Assembly: GCF_003417535.1 (NCBI RefSeq)
Contig: NZ_QVLS01000001.1
Location: forward strand, 496,001-560,000
Direction of reading: 5' to 3'
DNA length: 64,000 nucleotides
Source of the DNA: Hydrogenophaga borbori
Lineage (GTDB): Bacteria > Pseudomonadota > Gammaproteobacteria > Burkholderiales > Burkholderiaceae_C
In this document: piece by piece, positions 8,133 to 16,749 of the stretch
Numbering within the stretch: position 1 is the first letter of the stretch
How the letters are laid out: the number at the start of each line of letters is the position of its first letter
Program-made: the position numbers and the translations under genes
The notes under the pieces: model-generated
Told to the model about the DNA's origin: nothing
Database searches by the model: none
The model's input: the letters and a program-made list of their open reading frames with translations, nothing else

Positions 8133-8582
8133 TCAGGCCCCCGCCGCCGCCTGCAGCGCCGCGTCGTACGCCGCCCGCTCGAACACGAACGGCCCGAAGC
8201 CGCCGTAGTCCCAGTGCCCGGCGGCCGAGCCCGCGCGCCGGTGCGGTTGCTCGAACCCCGACCAGATGACCCGGACGGGCCCCACGGTGACGGTGGCCAG
8301 CAGCGGCCAGCAGCCCGGTTCGCCACAGGCGCATTCGAGCAGGGCCCGCTTGTCGTCGGCGTCGGCCGCCCCTTGCCGCAGCGCGGCCCATTGCCGCGCG
8401 GGCGGCACCGGCCACACGTAGGCCGCCGCCAGGCCCGGGTGCCCTTCGGCCTGGGCCATGGGCTGCTCGTACCGGCGCACGGCCTCGATCAGGCTTTCGC
8501 CGTCGATCAGCAGCTCCAGCGCCGCGTGGCGCGAGCCGTCGTCGAGCGTGACCGTGGTTTGGCGGGTGGTGAGTTGGTTCAT
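8133..8582 (-). CDS. Conserved hypothetical protein with Cys cluster
   Basis: 149-residue soluble protein of unknown function. It has a small beta-rich N-terminus (TVTLDDGSRHAALELLIDG), then a compact ECACGEPGCWPL segment with C84, C86 and C91, which could bind a metal, and a Trp/Tyr/Phe-rich C-terminus ending AAAGA. No signal peptide or membrane segment is seen. It converges on the SUMF1 gene, with 8 bp between the two stops. Start is the only ATG that fits before the fold; codon pattern and uniform amino-acid composition support a real gene. I do not assign a function. Confidence 0.65.
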   Translation of the reverse strand: MNQLTTRQTTVTLDDGSRHAALELLIDGESLIEAVRRYEQPMAQAEGHPGLAAAYVWPVPPARQWAALRQGAADADDKRALLECACGEPGCWPLLATVTVGPVRVIWSGFEQPHRRAGSAAGHWDYGGFGPFVFERAAYDAALQAAAGA

Positions 8583-8694
8583 GCGGGGGTGCCGGGCCTG
8601 GCCAAACAGGGCCCGTAAGTTCTGGCCGAGGGCGGCCATCCTAGTCGAGACCCCGGTCCGCCACCCGTCGCCCCGGCCGCGGGCGACGGCCCCG

Positions 8695-9447
8695 CTACCG
8701 CACCCGCCAGGCGTACACGTCACCCGAGCGGGCGTTCGCCGGCAGCCTGCGCAGCCAGTCGCGCATCGCCTCGGCCCCATCCCCTGCCGGCCGCAGCAGG
8801 CGCTGCCGTTCGCCCAGGGAGACCGCGTAGCGGTAGCCCCCCTCCCCGGCCAAGGCCTCCAGCCGATCGATGCAGCCCAGCGCCACCTCGCGCACCGCCG
8901 GCACGAACTCGAAGGACAGGGCCGGCAGCGGCTGGCTCAGGCCCAGCAGCACCTCCAGTTCGAAGCCTTCCACGTCGATCTTCACGAAGTCCGGCAGGCC
9001 GTAGCGCGCGATGAGCGCGTCCAGGGTGCCCACCTCGACCCGCGGCCCGGGCGTCCAGCGCACGCCCCGGAACGACGGCGCCGCGCCGGCCCGTGCGACG
9101 AAGTGAGGCGAGAGCGTGGCCACCGTGGGCGTGCGCGGGCTGGCCATCAGCCGCGCCTGGCCCGCCGCGCGACCCAGGGCCTGTTCGAGCACGGCCACCG
9201 ATCCGTCGCCGGCGAAACGCCGGCGCAGCCGCCGCGCGAAATCCGGCTGCGGCTCCAGCGCCACCACGCGCGCGCCCAGCGAGCGGAACGCCGCCACGCG
9301 GTTGCCCAGGTGCGCGCCGACGTCGAAGGCCAGGCCGCCCGCCGGCACGAAGCGGCGGTAGAAGCGCCGCAGCTGCGCGCCACGCCAGGGAATGGCGCGG
9401 TAGATCAGCAGGGAGCGCAGCAGGCCGAGGGTGGCGGGCCAGTTCAT
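8695..9447 (-). CDS. FkbM family S-adenosylmethionine methyltransferase
   Basis: 250 residues with the FkbM layout: FDVGAHLGNRVAAFRSLGA (SAM motif I), VVALEPQPDF (motif II), a central loop, VGTLDALIARYGLPDFVKIDVEGFELEVLLGL (the hallmark KIDVEG block) and LSFEFVP. FkbM enzymes O-methylate small molecules, glycans or peptides. Its ATG overlaps the stop of the upstream rRNA-type methyltransferase gene by 4 nt, so translation is coupled. There is no polysaccharide or natural-product cluster right beside it, so the substrate is unknown. Confidence 0.85.
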   Translation of the reverse strand: MNWPATLGLLRSLLIYRAIPWRGAQLRRFYRRFVPAGGLAFDVGAHLGNRVAAFRSLGARVVALEPQPDFARRLRRRFAGDGSVAVLEQALGRAAGQARLMASPRTPTVATLSPHFVARAGAAPSFRGVRWTPGPRVEVGTLDALIARYGLPDFVKIDVEGFELEVLLGLSQPLPALSFEFVPAVREVALGCIDRLEALAGEGGYRYAVSLGERQRLLRPAGDGAEAMRDWLRRLPANARSGDVYAWRVR

Positions 9448-10367
9448 GGGCGGGCGTCCACTCCGTCGCGCCGATAGGCCAGCACCTTGAGGCTGCGCTG
9501 CGCCGACACGTCCTGGAACGCCGCCGGGTTGGCCACGCGCTCCACGAAGGCCAGCCCCGGCGCATTCAACTCCACCGCCTCGCGCAGGAACGCCACGCCC
9601 AGCTCCGGCGCGTTCAGGCACAGCAGCGCTTGCCCGCCCGGAGCCAGCAGCGACGGCAGGCGCCGGGCCAGTCGGGCGTAGTCCTTGGTGGCGACGAAGC
9701 TGCCCTTCTGAAAACTGGGCGGGTCGCAGATGACGAGGTCGTATGGCCCGCCGCGCGTGAGCTTGCCCCAGGAGCTGAAGATGTCGTGGGCCAGGAACCG
9801 GGCGCCGGCCTGCAAGCCGTTCAGCCCGTGGTTGGCGCGGCCCGTGGCCAGCGCGCCGGCGGCCATGTCCACGTTGACCACCTCGCTGGCCCCGGCCTGC
9901 AGCGCGACCACCGAGAAGGCGCAGGTGTAGGCGAACAGGTTTAGCACGCGGTCGCCGCCTTGCACGCGCTCGCGCACCCAGCGCCGGCCCTCGGCCATGT
10001 CCAGGAACAGGCCGTGGTTCTGGCCGCGCAGCAGGTGCACGAGGTAGCGCGCGCCGGCCTCGGTGACCACGTGCGGCTCGGGCAGGGACCCGGCCATGAG
10101 GCGCGTGGTGGCGCCGTGGCCGCGGCACTGATACACCCAGCTCAGGGGGGCGTCGGTGAGTTCGCGCCAGCGCGCGGCCAGGGCCTCGCCCACGGCGGCC
10201 AGCGCGGCCTCGTCGAGCGCTTGGAAGGACGTGAGCAGCAGCGCGGGCGGGAAGGCGTCCAGCGCCAGGTGTTCGCAGCCGGGGTGGAGGCCGCCCCGGC
10301 CATGGAAGACGCGCTGGGCGTCGAGGGGAAGGGCCATCGTCGCGATGGCGTCGAGCAGGGCTTGCAT
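9444..10367 (-). CDS. RlmI-like class I SAM methyltransferase without PUA domain
   Basis: 307 residues. The C-terminal two thirds match the RlmI/RlmK-type rRNA (cytosine-C5) methyltransferase domain: NHGLFLDMAEGRRWV, VLNLFAYTCAFSVVALQAGA (motif I), VNVDMAAGALATGRAN, FLAHDIF and VICDPPSFQKGSF (motif IV). The PUA domain of E. coli RlmI is absent; instead about 95 residues of unrelated sequence lead in. Short homologues of this kind are common in proteobacteria, and their RNA target is not settled. First gene of a two-gene leftward operon with FkbM, divergent from the DUF2878 gene over 93 bp. Confidence 0.8.
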   Translation of the reverse strand: MQALLDAIATMALPLDAQRVFHGRGGLHPGCEHLALDAFPPALLLTSFQALDEAALAAVGEALAARWRELTDAPLSWVYQCRGHGATTRLMAGSLPEPHVVTEAGARYLVHLLRGQNHGLFLDMAEGRRWVRERVQGGDRVLNLFAYTCAFSVVALQAGASEVVNVDMAAGALATGRANHGLNGLQAGARFLAHDIFSSWGKLTRGGPYDLVICDPPSFQKGSFVATKDYARLARRLPSLLAPGGQALLCLNAPELGVAFLREAVELNAPGLAFVERVANPAAFQDVSAQRSLKVLAYRRDGVDARP

Positions 10368-10460
10368 GGGGCGGCATTCTGGGGCCGGCATCGGCCGGGG
10401 GGCGCCAGCGCGTGGTGCCGGCCGGGCCATCCAAGCCGCGGCCTGCTCCGTATAAAGGGC

Positions 10461-11039
10461 ATGTCCGCCCCACAGCCCACGCCCGACCGCCGCTGGCAAT
10501 GGAGCAATGTCCTGTGGACGCAGCTCGCCTGGTTCGCCGCCGTGCTCGGGGCGGCCCATGGCGTGCCCGCGTGGGGGACACTGCCCGCGCTGGCCGTGCT
10601 GCTGTGGCACCTGCGGCGGGCCCCGCGGCCGCGGTCCGAGGCCGTGCTCATGCTGCTGGCCGCCGGGCTGGGCACCTTCGCCGACACCCTGGTGCTGCAC
10701 CAGGGCGTGCTGGCCTTCGCCAGCGGCCAGTGGAGCGCCGCCCTGCCGCCCCCTTGGATGAGCGCGCTCTGGGCCGTCTTCGCCACCTCGCTCAATGTGA
10801 CCTTGCGTTGGCTGCATGGCCGCCCCCTGCTGGCCGCTGCGCTGGGCGCCGTGGCCGGGCCACTGGCCTTTCTGTCGGGCGCGCGCCTGGGGGCGGCCCA
10901 GTTGCTCGAGCCCGGGGTCGCCATGGCCCTGCTGTCGCTGCAGTGGGCGCTGGTGCTGCCCGTGCTGGCCCTGTGCGCGCGCCGGCTTGACGGGGTGGCG
11001 GCCCCCGCCCCGTCGGCCGGCACAACCCGCACGCCTTAG
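10461..11039 (+). CDS. DUF2878 family inner-membrane protein
   Basis: 192 residues with five to six hydrophobic helices and short loops, matching the DUF2878 family of small inner-membrane proteins: WSNVLWTQLAWFAAVLGA, FADTLVLHQGVLAF and PPWMSALWAVFATSLNVTLRWL are typical. In many gammaproteobacteria the family lies in a stress cluster with cyclopropane synthase, DUF1365 and lipocalin genes; here only the lipocalin is present and is convergent, overlapping by 4 nt at the 3' ends. A TATAAA sits about 4 nt before the ATG, too close to be its -10 unless the message is nearly leaderless. Function unknown. Confidence 0.8.
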   Translation: MSAPQPTPDRRWQWSNVLWTQLAWFAAVLGAAHGVPAWGTLPALAVLLWHLRRAPRPRSEAVLMLLAAGLGTFADTLVLHQGVLAFASGQWSAALPPPWMSALWAVFATSLNVTLRWLHGRPLLAAALGAVAGPLAFLSGARLGAAQLLEPGVAMALLSLQWALVLPVLALCARRLDGVAAPAPSAGTTRTP

Positions 11040-11674
11040 CGCGCCGGCTCCCTGGCTGGGGCTTCGTGGGCGGGCGGCTGCGGCGCCGCGTCGGGCCCCG
11101 ACTCCGGCCAGCGCTGCGGCACGCGCCGCACCTTCTTGAGGTCATAGCCCAGCGCCTGCAGGCGGGCCATGGCCTGTTCATGGTCCTGCGGCGCGATCTG
11201 CGGCGTGCGCGCCATCAACCAGGCGTAGTCGCGATCGGACCGGGCGATCAGCGTGCGCTGCCCGTCCGGGGACAGCTCGGCGATGACGTATTCGGCCTGG
11301 AACGGCCACAGGAACTGCATGTCCCACACCGCGTTGCCGGTGCCGGGGCGCACCGTACCCACGGGGTGCATGGTGCTCACGGGTGCGTCAAAACCGCCGT
11401 GGCGGTAGCGAAACCGGGTGGCGATCCTGCCGTCCTCGCGCAAGGCGTAAGTTTCCACCGCGTTGAAGGCCGCGCGTTCGGGCCAGGTGGGCACGTGCGC
11501 GATGACGTACCAATCGCCCATGAAGCGGGCCAGATCGACCTGGCCCGCGGTCGGGATCGAGGGCATGCGCGCAGCGGGCGGGCCGCCGCGGCTGGCGCAG
11601 GCGGCCAGGGCGGCGGCCGCGCACGCGAGGGCGGCCCGCAGGCGCCAGCGCGGATGGGTGGGGTTCTTGTCCAT
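11036..11674 (-). CDS. blc: Outer-membrane lipocalin (Blc family)
   Basis: 212-residue lipoprotein: a signal peptide ending LAACAS (lipobox Cys near 26) followed by a lipocalin barrel. The first structurally conserved region is FMGDWYVIAHVP; TYALREDGRIATRFRYR, AVWDMQFLWPFQAEYVIAEL, YAWLMARTP and a C-terminal LGYDLKKVRRVPQ follow the Blc order. Blc proteins bind lysophospholipids and help maintain the envelope under stress. A Pro/Ala-rich tail of about 25 residues follows the barrel. The gene is convergent with the DUF2878 gene and its promoter must lie in the region shared with the flavoprotein cassette. Confidence 0.9.
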   Translation of the reverse strand: MDKNPTHPRWRLRAALACAAAALAACASRGGPPAARMPSIPTAGQVDLARFMGDWYVIAHVPTWPERAAFNAVETYALREDGRIATRFRYRHGGFDAPVSTMHPVGTVRPGTGNAVWDMQFLWPFQAEYVIAELSPDGQRTLIARSDRDYAWLMARTPQIAPQDHEQAMARLQALGYDLKKVRRVPQRWPESGPDAAPQPPAHEAPAREPAR

Positions 11675-11844
11675 GGTGGTGGGGATGGCGTTCGGCGGGC
11701 AGTTGTCGGATGTACGCAGCCAGCGGCCCCACGGATCACCGCGCCCCCCGGCAAATACTGTTCATGGATGTGAACAAGGCCTGGCCGGCCTTCGAGGGCA
11801 CCCATAGCATGGACCGATTGCAAGCCATTGGATCAGCGACCACC

Positions 11845-13194
11845 ATGCAACGGCCAGTTTTGAACGAAGTATTGACAACGCCCTATACCGACGAATTCGA
11901 TGTGGTCGTGGCCGGCGGCGGGGCCTCCGGATTGATCGCCGCGGTATCGGCCAGCCGCCTGGGCGCGCGCACGCTGTTGCTTGAACACGCCAATTGCCTC
12001 GGCGGCACCGCGACCTACGGCATGGTGGCCCAGTGGATCGGCTTCTACAACCGCGATACCCGCGTGGTGGGCGGTATAGCCAAAGAACTGGCCGACCGGG
12101 TGGTGGCGCTCGGCGGCAGCGAGGGATTCAAGCAATACCTCATGGCGGAAGCCAGCGAGCATCCGATCCCCATCGTGCATTTCGCGTTCAACCCGGAAGT
12201 CGTGAAAATCGCCGCCGATGCCCTCGCGGCATCGACGCCGTTGCAGGTGCGTTTCCATACCCGGGTCGTCGCCCCGATCGTGGCGAATCGGCGCGTCACG
12301 GGCGTGGTAGTCGAAGACATTTCCGGGCGCAGCGCCATCCGCGCGCGCATGGTGATTGACGCCACCGGCGACGCCGCCGTCGCCTTCGGCGCGGGCGTGG
12401 CCATGGCGCCGTCCGAATGCTCCGATGCCGCGAATGTCCAGCCGTGCACGTTGATGTTTCGCCTGTCGAATGTCGATGTGGCCAGCTTTCGCGCCATTCC
12501 ACGCGCACGCAAACGGGAATTGGCCCTGCAAGGCATTCGCGAAGGACGGATCTTCTGGGAAAGCCTGTCCTTTTGCAGCACCCCGGGCAACACGGACGCC
12601 ATTTGCCTGATGAGCCGGGTCTCCGGGATCGATGCGACCCAGGCGGGCGATCTCAGCCGCGCCGAAGTCGAAGGGCGGCAGCAGATCGGCTCCATCCTGT
12701 CGTTTCTCAAAGAGCATGTGGCGGGTTTCCAGCAGGCGACGCTGGCCGCCATCGCCGGGCACGTCGGCGTGCGCGAAACGCGCCGGATGGCCGGCCGCTA
12801 CACGCTCACTCAGGAGGACATCCTGTCGTTCAGGCACTTCCCGGATTCGATCGCGCTGGGCGCCGGGCCGATGGATATCCACGAAGCCGGCGGCACCGGG
12901 ATATCGCTCCATGTGCCGGCCCGCCCCTTCGAAATTCCCATGCGTTGCCTCATGCCGGCGTCGATGTCCGGCCTGGTGGTCACGGGCAGGGCGATTTCCG
13001 CGACCCGGCAGGCCAACGGTGGCGCGCGGCATATGGCCACGGCCATGGCATTGGGCGAAGCGGCGGGCGTCATGGCCGCCCTGGAAGCGGCGAGCGGCGC
13101 CGACCCGAACGCGGACGCCGTGCGCGGCGTCATCCAGGCCCGCGGCGGCTTTGCCAGCGCCACGCACGCCACCGAGACATTCGCCAGCCAATGA
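11845..13194 (+). CDS. FAD-dependent oxidoreductase (PF12831-like)
   Basis: About 449 residues. The FAD ADP-binding loop DVVVAGGGASGLIAA is near residue 20, then LLLEHANCLGGTATYGMV, RARMVIDATGDAAVA in the middle, GHVGVRETRRMAGRYTL, and near the end VTGRAISATRQANGGARHMATAMALGEAAG. This order is typical of the FAD-dependent oxidoreductase family that also holds enzymes acting on hydroxy- or amino-acid-like substrates. In-frame ATGs exist at 11764, 11809 and 11845; none has a strong ribosome site, and 11845 places the FAD loop at the usual distance. Codons are visibly less G+C-biased than in the neighbours (GAATTC, ATTTGC, GAAGTA), suggesting acquisition. First gene of a cassette with a Bug receptor, a second flavoprotein and IclR. 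Confidence 0.8.
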   Translation: MQRPVLNEVLTTPYTDEFDVVVAGGGASGLIAAVSASRLGARTLLLEHANCLGGTATYGMVAQWIGFYNRDTRVVGGIAKELADRVVALGGSEGFKQYLMAEASEHPIPIVHFAFNPEVVKIAADALAASTPLQVRFHTRVVAPIVANRRVTGVVVEDISGRSAIRARMVIDATGDAAVAFGAGVAMAPSECSDAANVQPCTLMFRLSNVDVASFRAIPRARKRELALQGIREGRIFWESLSFCSTPGNTDAICLMSRVSGIDATQAGDLSRAEVEGRQQIGSILSFLKEHVAGFQQATLAAIAGHVGVRETRRMAGRYTLTQEDILSFRHFPDSIALGAGPMDIHEAGGTGISLHVPARPFEIPMRCLMPASMSGLVVTGRAISATRQANGGARHMATAMALGEAAGVMAALEAASGADPNADAVRGVIQARGGFASATHATETFASQ

Positions 13195-13220
13195 ATTTGC
13201 CTACCCCACAGGAGACCACC

Positions 13221-14186
13221 ATGCTCAGCCGACGCGAATTGTTGATATCCGCCACCGCCCTCGCCGCCACCGGCGTTGGCCGGGCGCAAACCTATCCGTC
13301 CAGGCCCATCACGATGATCGTGCCCTTTTCGCCGGGCGGTGCGGCGGACATCACCGCCCGGGCGATTTCCACGGGGCTGGCCGAGGTGCTCGGTCAGCCG
13401 GTGGTCGTGGACAACAAGCCTGGCGCCAGCGGGATCATCGGCGCGGAAGCCGTGCTGGCGCGGCCCGCCGACGGGCATACCCTGTTGCTCGCGTCGAATT
13501 CCGTCACCACGGGCAAATGGCTGTACCCCCGCATTTCCTTTGACGTGCTGAAGGACTTTCGTGGCATCGGCATGGCCTTGAAAAGCCCCTACATGGCGGT
13601 TGTCGCCGACAGCTTCCGGGGCCATGGCATCCAGGACCTGGTGCGATGGGTCAACGAGCGGCCCGGCTCGATCAACTACGCCACCGCCGGCAGTGGCACC
13701 GGCCCGCACCTGTTCGGCGAGATCTTCCAGCGCCAGACGGGGACCTCCATGGTGGGCGTGCCCTACAAGGGATCGGCGCCCGCCCTTGCCGCCGTGCTGA
13801 GCGGCGAGGTGTCTGTCTACTTCGACATTCTGATGTCATCCAAGGGCTTGCTCGCCAGTGGCCGCCTGAAGTCGCTGGCGGTATCGCGCGCCGAACGCCT
13901 GGCGCAGTTTCCGGCCGTGGCGACATTCGCAGAACAAGGCATCGCGGGCCTGGAGCTCTACTCATGGTTCGGGGTGGTGGCCAAGGCCGGCACGCCCGGG
14001 CCGATCGTCCAGCGCTTGAATGAGGCGCTGAACCAGATCGTTCAGGACCGCCGGTTTTCGGCCCGCGCCGTGGAGCTGGGCGCGACCTCGGTGGGCGGTT
14101 CGGCCGAGGCGTTCCAAGCGGTCATCGAAAGGGACACGGCCCTGTGGGGCCAGGTCATCCGGGAAAAGAACATCCGGCTGGAATGA
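13221..14186 (+). CDS. Bug-family (TctC-like) periplasmic solute receptor
   Basis: 321 residues. The N-terminus SRRELLISATALAATGVGRAQ is a signal peptide with a twin-arginine-like start. The mature part has the Bug signatures YPSRPITMIVPFSPGGAADITAR, GQPVVVDNKPGASGIIGAE, INYATAGSGTGPHL and MVGVPYKGSAPALAAVLSGEV. Bug proteins bind carboxylates or aromatic acids for tripartite tricarboxylate transporters; no TctA/TctB membrane genes are in the cassette. A ribosome site (AGGAGA) precedes the ATG by 6 nt. It lies 26 nt after one flavoprotein gene and 1 nt before another, so it probably captures the substrate oxidised by them. Confidence 0.9.
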   Translation: MLSRRELLISATALAATGVGRAQTYPSRPITMIVPFSPGGAADITARAISTGLAEVLGQPVVVDNKPGASGIIGAEAVLARPADGHTLLLASNSVTTGKWLYPRISFDVLKDFRGIGMALKSPYMAVVADSFRGHGIQDLVRWVNERPGSINYATAGSGTGPHLFGEIFQRQTGTSMVGVPYKGSAPALAAVLSGEVSVYFDILMSSKGLLASGRLKSLAVSRAERLAQFPAVATFAEQGIAGLELYSWFGVVAKAGTPGPIVQRLNEALNQIVQDRRFSARAVELGATSVGGSAEAFQAVIERDTALWGQVIREKNIRLE

Positions 14187-14187
14187 C

Positions 14188-15942
14188 ATGTCGCCAGGCC
14201 GTGACGGCGCCGGCGGGGCCCGGCGCAACGACAACATGGACCTCCCCGTGGCCGATCTGGTCGTCGTCGGCTCGGGCGCCGCGGGGCTCACGGCGGCCAT
14301 CGTCGCCAAGCGCCGGGGAATGCGCGTGGTGGTGCTGGAAAAGGACGCCCTGGTCGGCGGCACCACGGCGGTTTCCGGCGGTGTGCTGTGGGTGCCGCTC
14401 ACGGCCAGGGGGCGCCAGCAGAACCCGCAGGATTCGCCGGCGGCCGTGCGCGAGTACCTTCGCCACGAAATGGCCGATCGTTATGCGTCGGACGCGGTGG
14501 AGCTGTTCCTGGAGAAGGGGCCGGAAATGGTCGACTTCCTCGAGCGCGAGACCGATGTGAGGTTCTGTTCGACGCTGTACCCCGACTACCACCCCGAGGC
14601 GCCGGGAGGCAGCCTGCTCGGGCGCGCCCTCGTGGCCGCTCCGTTCGACACCCGGCGGCTGCGACACGAGCGCCGCCGCTTGCGTCCACCCTTGAAGACG
14701 ATCACCTTCATGGGAATGATGTTCAACTCATCGAACGCCGACCTGAAGCACTTTTTCAAGGCCACCCGATCGCTCGCCTCGTTCTTGTATGTCGCCAGAC
14801 GCCTGGTGTCGCATGGCGTCGATCTGCTGCGGTACGGCAGCGCGGTGCAGGTCACCGGTGGCAACGCCTTGGCTGGCGCCTTGTTCAAGGCGGCGGCCAT
14901 CGACCTCGGGATCCCGGTGCTCACCCAGGCCGAGGTGACGGACCTGGTCCGGGACGGGCACGGCATCACAGGCGTGTCAGGAACGTTCCGAGGCAAACCC
15001 TTTCGACTGATGGCACCGCGCGGGGTGGTGCTGGCCTGCGGCGGGTTTTCGCACGACCAGGCGCTCACGGCCTCGCGGTTCCCGAAAGCGCTGGCCGCTC
15101 GAAAGCCCCTGTCCGCCACCCCACCGTCCGTCACGGGAGACGGTATCCGCCTGGCCTTGTCCGCCGGGGGATGCCTGGCAGCGCCTCTGCCGCAACCGGC
15201 CGCCTGGATGCCCCTGTCCATCGTGCCCTGGGGGCGCTCTGGACCCGCGGTCTTTCCCCATTTGCTCGATCGCTACAAGCCCGGGGTCATCGCGGTGCTG
15301 CGCAGCGGCCGGCGCTTCACCAACGAGGCCAACGCCTACCACGACGTGTGCACGGCGGCCCTGCGCGAGGCATCCGACGGCTCCGAGCCCGCGATGTGGC
15401 TCATCTGTGACAGCCGCGCGCTGGCGCGCTATGGCCTCGGTTTCGTCAAGCCGGCGCCGCTGCCGTTTCGCCAGCACCTGAGAAGTGGCTACCTGTGCAT
15501 GGCCAACACCTTGTTGGAGCTGGGCGAGAGACTCGGCATTGACGGCGGTGAGCTGGGCAAGACCGTCGAGCATTTCAACCGAGAGGCGGCGGCCGGAAGG
15601 GACCCCCAGTTCGGGCGTGGTTCGACCGCCTTCAACCGCTTTCTGGGCGACCCGGATTGGAAGCCCAATCCCTGCGTCGCCCCCCTGGAACGCCCGCCCT
15701 TCTTTGGCCTGAAGGTGCTGGTGGGCGACCTGAGCACGTTTGACGGATTGCGGGCCGACCTGAAGGGCCGAGTGCTCGCGCGGGATGGCACCGCCGTGAA
15801 CGGTCTGTATGTGGTCGGGGCAGACCGCGTGAACATGATGGGTGGCGCCTACCCTGGCCCAGGCATCAACCACGGCCCGCACATGACGATGGCATACCAC
15901 CTGGCCAGCACCATCGGGCAGAATGGGTTTTCCGCCAGTTAG
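14188..15942 (+). CDS. FAD-binding dehydrogenase, 3-ketosteroid-dehydrogenase / fumarate-reductase flavoprotein-like
   Basis: 584 residues. FAD-binding motif LVVVGSGAAGLTAAIVAKRRG starts near residue 24, followed by VVVLEKDALVGGTTAVSGGVLWVP, the GGNALAGALFKAA segment, VVLACGGFSHD, and the C-terminal GLYVVGADRVNMMGGAYPGPGINHGPHMTMAYH, which is the characteristic substrate/FAD lid of the KstD-like FAD_binding_2 family. Members desaturate ketosteroids or similar alicyclic ketones, but many related proteins have other substrates, so the reaction is unspecified. The ATG follows the Bug stop by one base; an internal ATG at 14236 is an alternative. Together with the FAD oxidoreductase it suggests a two-flavoenzyme degradation step. 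Confidence 0.85.
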   Translation: MSPGRDGAGGARRNDNMDLPVADLVVVGSGAAGLTAAIVAKRRGMRVVVLEKDALVGGTTAVSGGVLWVPLTARGRQQNPQDSPAAVREYLRHEMADRYASDAVELFLEKGPEMVDFLERETDVRFCSTLYPDYHPEAPGGSLLGRALVAAPFDTRRLRHERRRLRPPLKTITFMGMMFNSSNADLKHFFKATRSLASFLYVARRLVSHGVDLLRYGSAVQVTGGNALAGALFKAAAIDLGIPVLTQAEVTDLVRDGHGITGVSGTFRGKPFRLMAPRGVVLACGGFSHDQALTASRFPKALAARKPLSATPPSVTGDGIRLALSAGGCLAAPLPQPAAWMPLSIVPWGRSGPAVFPHLLDRYKPGVIAVLRSGRRFTNEANAYHDVCTAALREASDGSEPAMWLICDSRALARYGLGFVKPAPLPFRQHLRSGYLCMANTLLELGERLGIDGGELGKTVEHFNREAAAGRDPQFGRGSTAFNRFLGDPDWKPNPCVAPLERPPFFGLKVLVGDLSTFDGLRADLKGRVLARDGTAVNGLYVVGADRVNMMGGAYPGPGINHGPHMTMAYHLASTIGQNGFSAS

Positions 15943-15951
15943 GGAGTTGCC

Positions 15952-16737
15952 GTGCCGCGCCATCCGCCGAGTTCCCCGACAGGCAGCGGTGCGGTGAAGT
16001 CGGCGCACAGGACCCTGGACCTGCTGGAGATCCTGGCCAATTCGGACCGCTCGCTGACCCACGCCGAACTGGCGTCGCGCGCGGCGATCCCCAAGAGCAG
16101 CCTGAGCCAACTGCTCAGGACACTGCAAAGCCGCGACTACGTTCAATCGCTCGGCCCCAATGGCCCCTACCGCCTGGGCGCCTCGGCGGTGAACCTGATC
16201 CGCCATGGGCTGCACATCCAACGCCTGGTGGCGCAGGCCCGGCCGCACATGGAGACGCTGGCGCTCGAGGCCCGGTACTCGTGTGGGCTGAACATCCTGC
16301 GCGGCGACATCGTCGAGCGGGTGCTGGGGGTCACGGCCGCCGATGCCCAGGGCTATGCCATGCACGAGGGGGTGCGCGCGCCGCTGTACGCCAGCTCGTC
16401 CGGCAAGCTGTTTCTGGCGCACATGGCCAGCGAGGACGTGGAGTCCTATCTGGCGCGGGTGCAACTGCGGCCCATCACCAGCCGGTCACTGCACTCCAGC
16501 AAGGAACTGCGGCGCCAGATCCGGCTGGCGCGCGAAGAAGGCGTTGCCTATTCCAAGGACGAGTTCACCAACGGCATCGTCGGCGTCTCGGTGCCGATCC
16601 TGAGTGCCCACTGGCGGATGACCGCCTCCTTGGGGCTGGCGGTGCCTTCCAGGGAATTCGACGCCCGCAAGGACGCCCTGCTGGTGATTCTGCGAAAGGC
16701 GGCCCACGGCATCTTCACCCAGGTATCGGCGGCCTGA
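15952..16737 (+). CDS. IclR family transcriptional regulator
   Basis: 261 residues starting at GTG with AGGGAG 7 nt upstream. The N-terminal winged helix covers KSAHRTLDLLEILANSDRSLTHAELASRAAIPKSSLSQLLRTLQSRDYV, and the effector domain holds RPHMETLALEARYSCGLNIL, GVRAPLYASSSGKLFLAHM, REEGVAYSKDEFTNGIVGVSVPI and a final LRKAAHGIF, all standard for IclR. It is the last gene of the flavoprotein/Bug cassette, 9 nt after the preceding stop, so it likely controls the cassette in response to its substrate. IclR regulators commonly govern carboxylic or aromatic acid catabolism. It converges on the next LysR gene with 12 bp between the stops. Confidence 0.92.
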   Translation: MPRHPPSSPTGSGAVKSAHRTLDLLEILANSDRSLTHAELASRAAIPKSSLSQLLRTLQSRDYVQSLGPNGPYRLGASAVNLIRHGLHIQRLVAQARPHMETLALEARYSCGLNILRGDIVERVLGVTAADAQGYAMHEGVRAPLYASSSGKLFLAHMASEDVESYLARVQLRPITSRSLHSSKELRRQIRLAREEGVAYSKDEFTNGIVGVSVPILSAHWRMTASLGLAVPSREFDARKDALLVILRKAAHGIFTQVSAA

Positions 16738-16749
16738 GGCGGACCGCGC

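Noticed and set aside
5499-8618. A 1039-codon plus-strand open frame
   Set aside because: It runs through two real plus-strand genes in another frame; its composition is Arg/Ala/Gly/Pro-biased and shows no domain.
10451-10456. TATAAA just before the DUF2878 gene as a -10 box
   Set aside because: It lies only 4 nt from the ATG, which would need a leaderless transcript or an internal start; not supported strongly enough.
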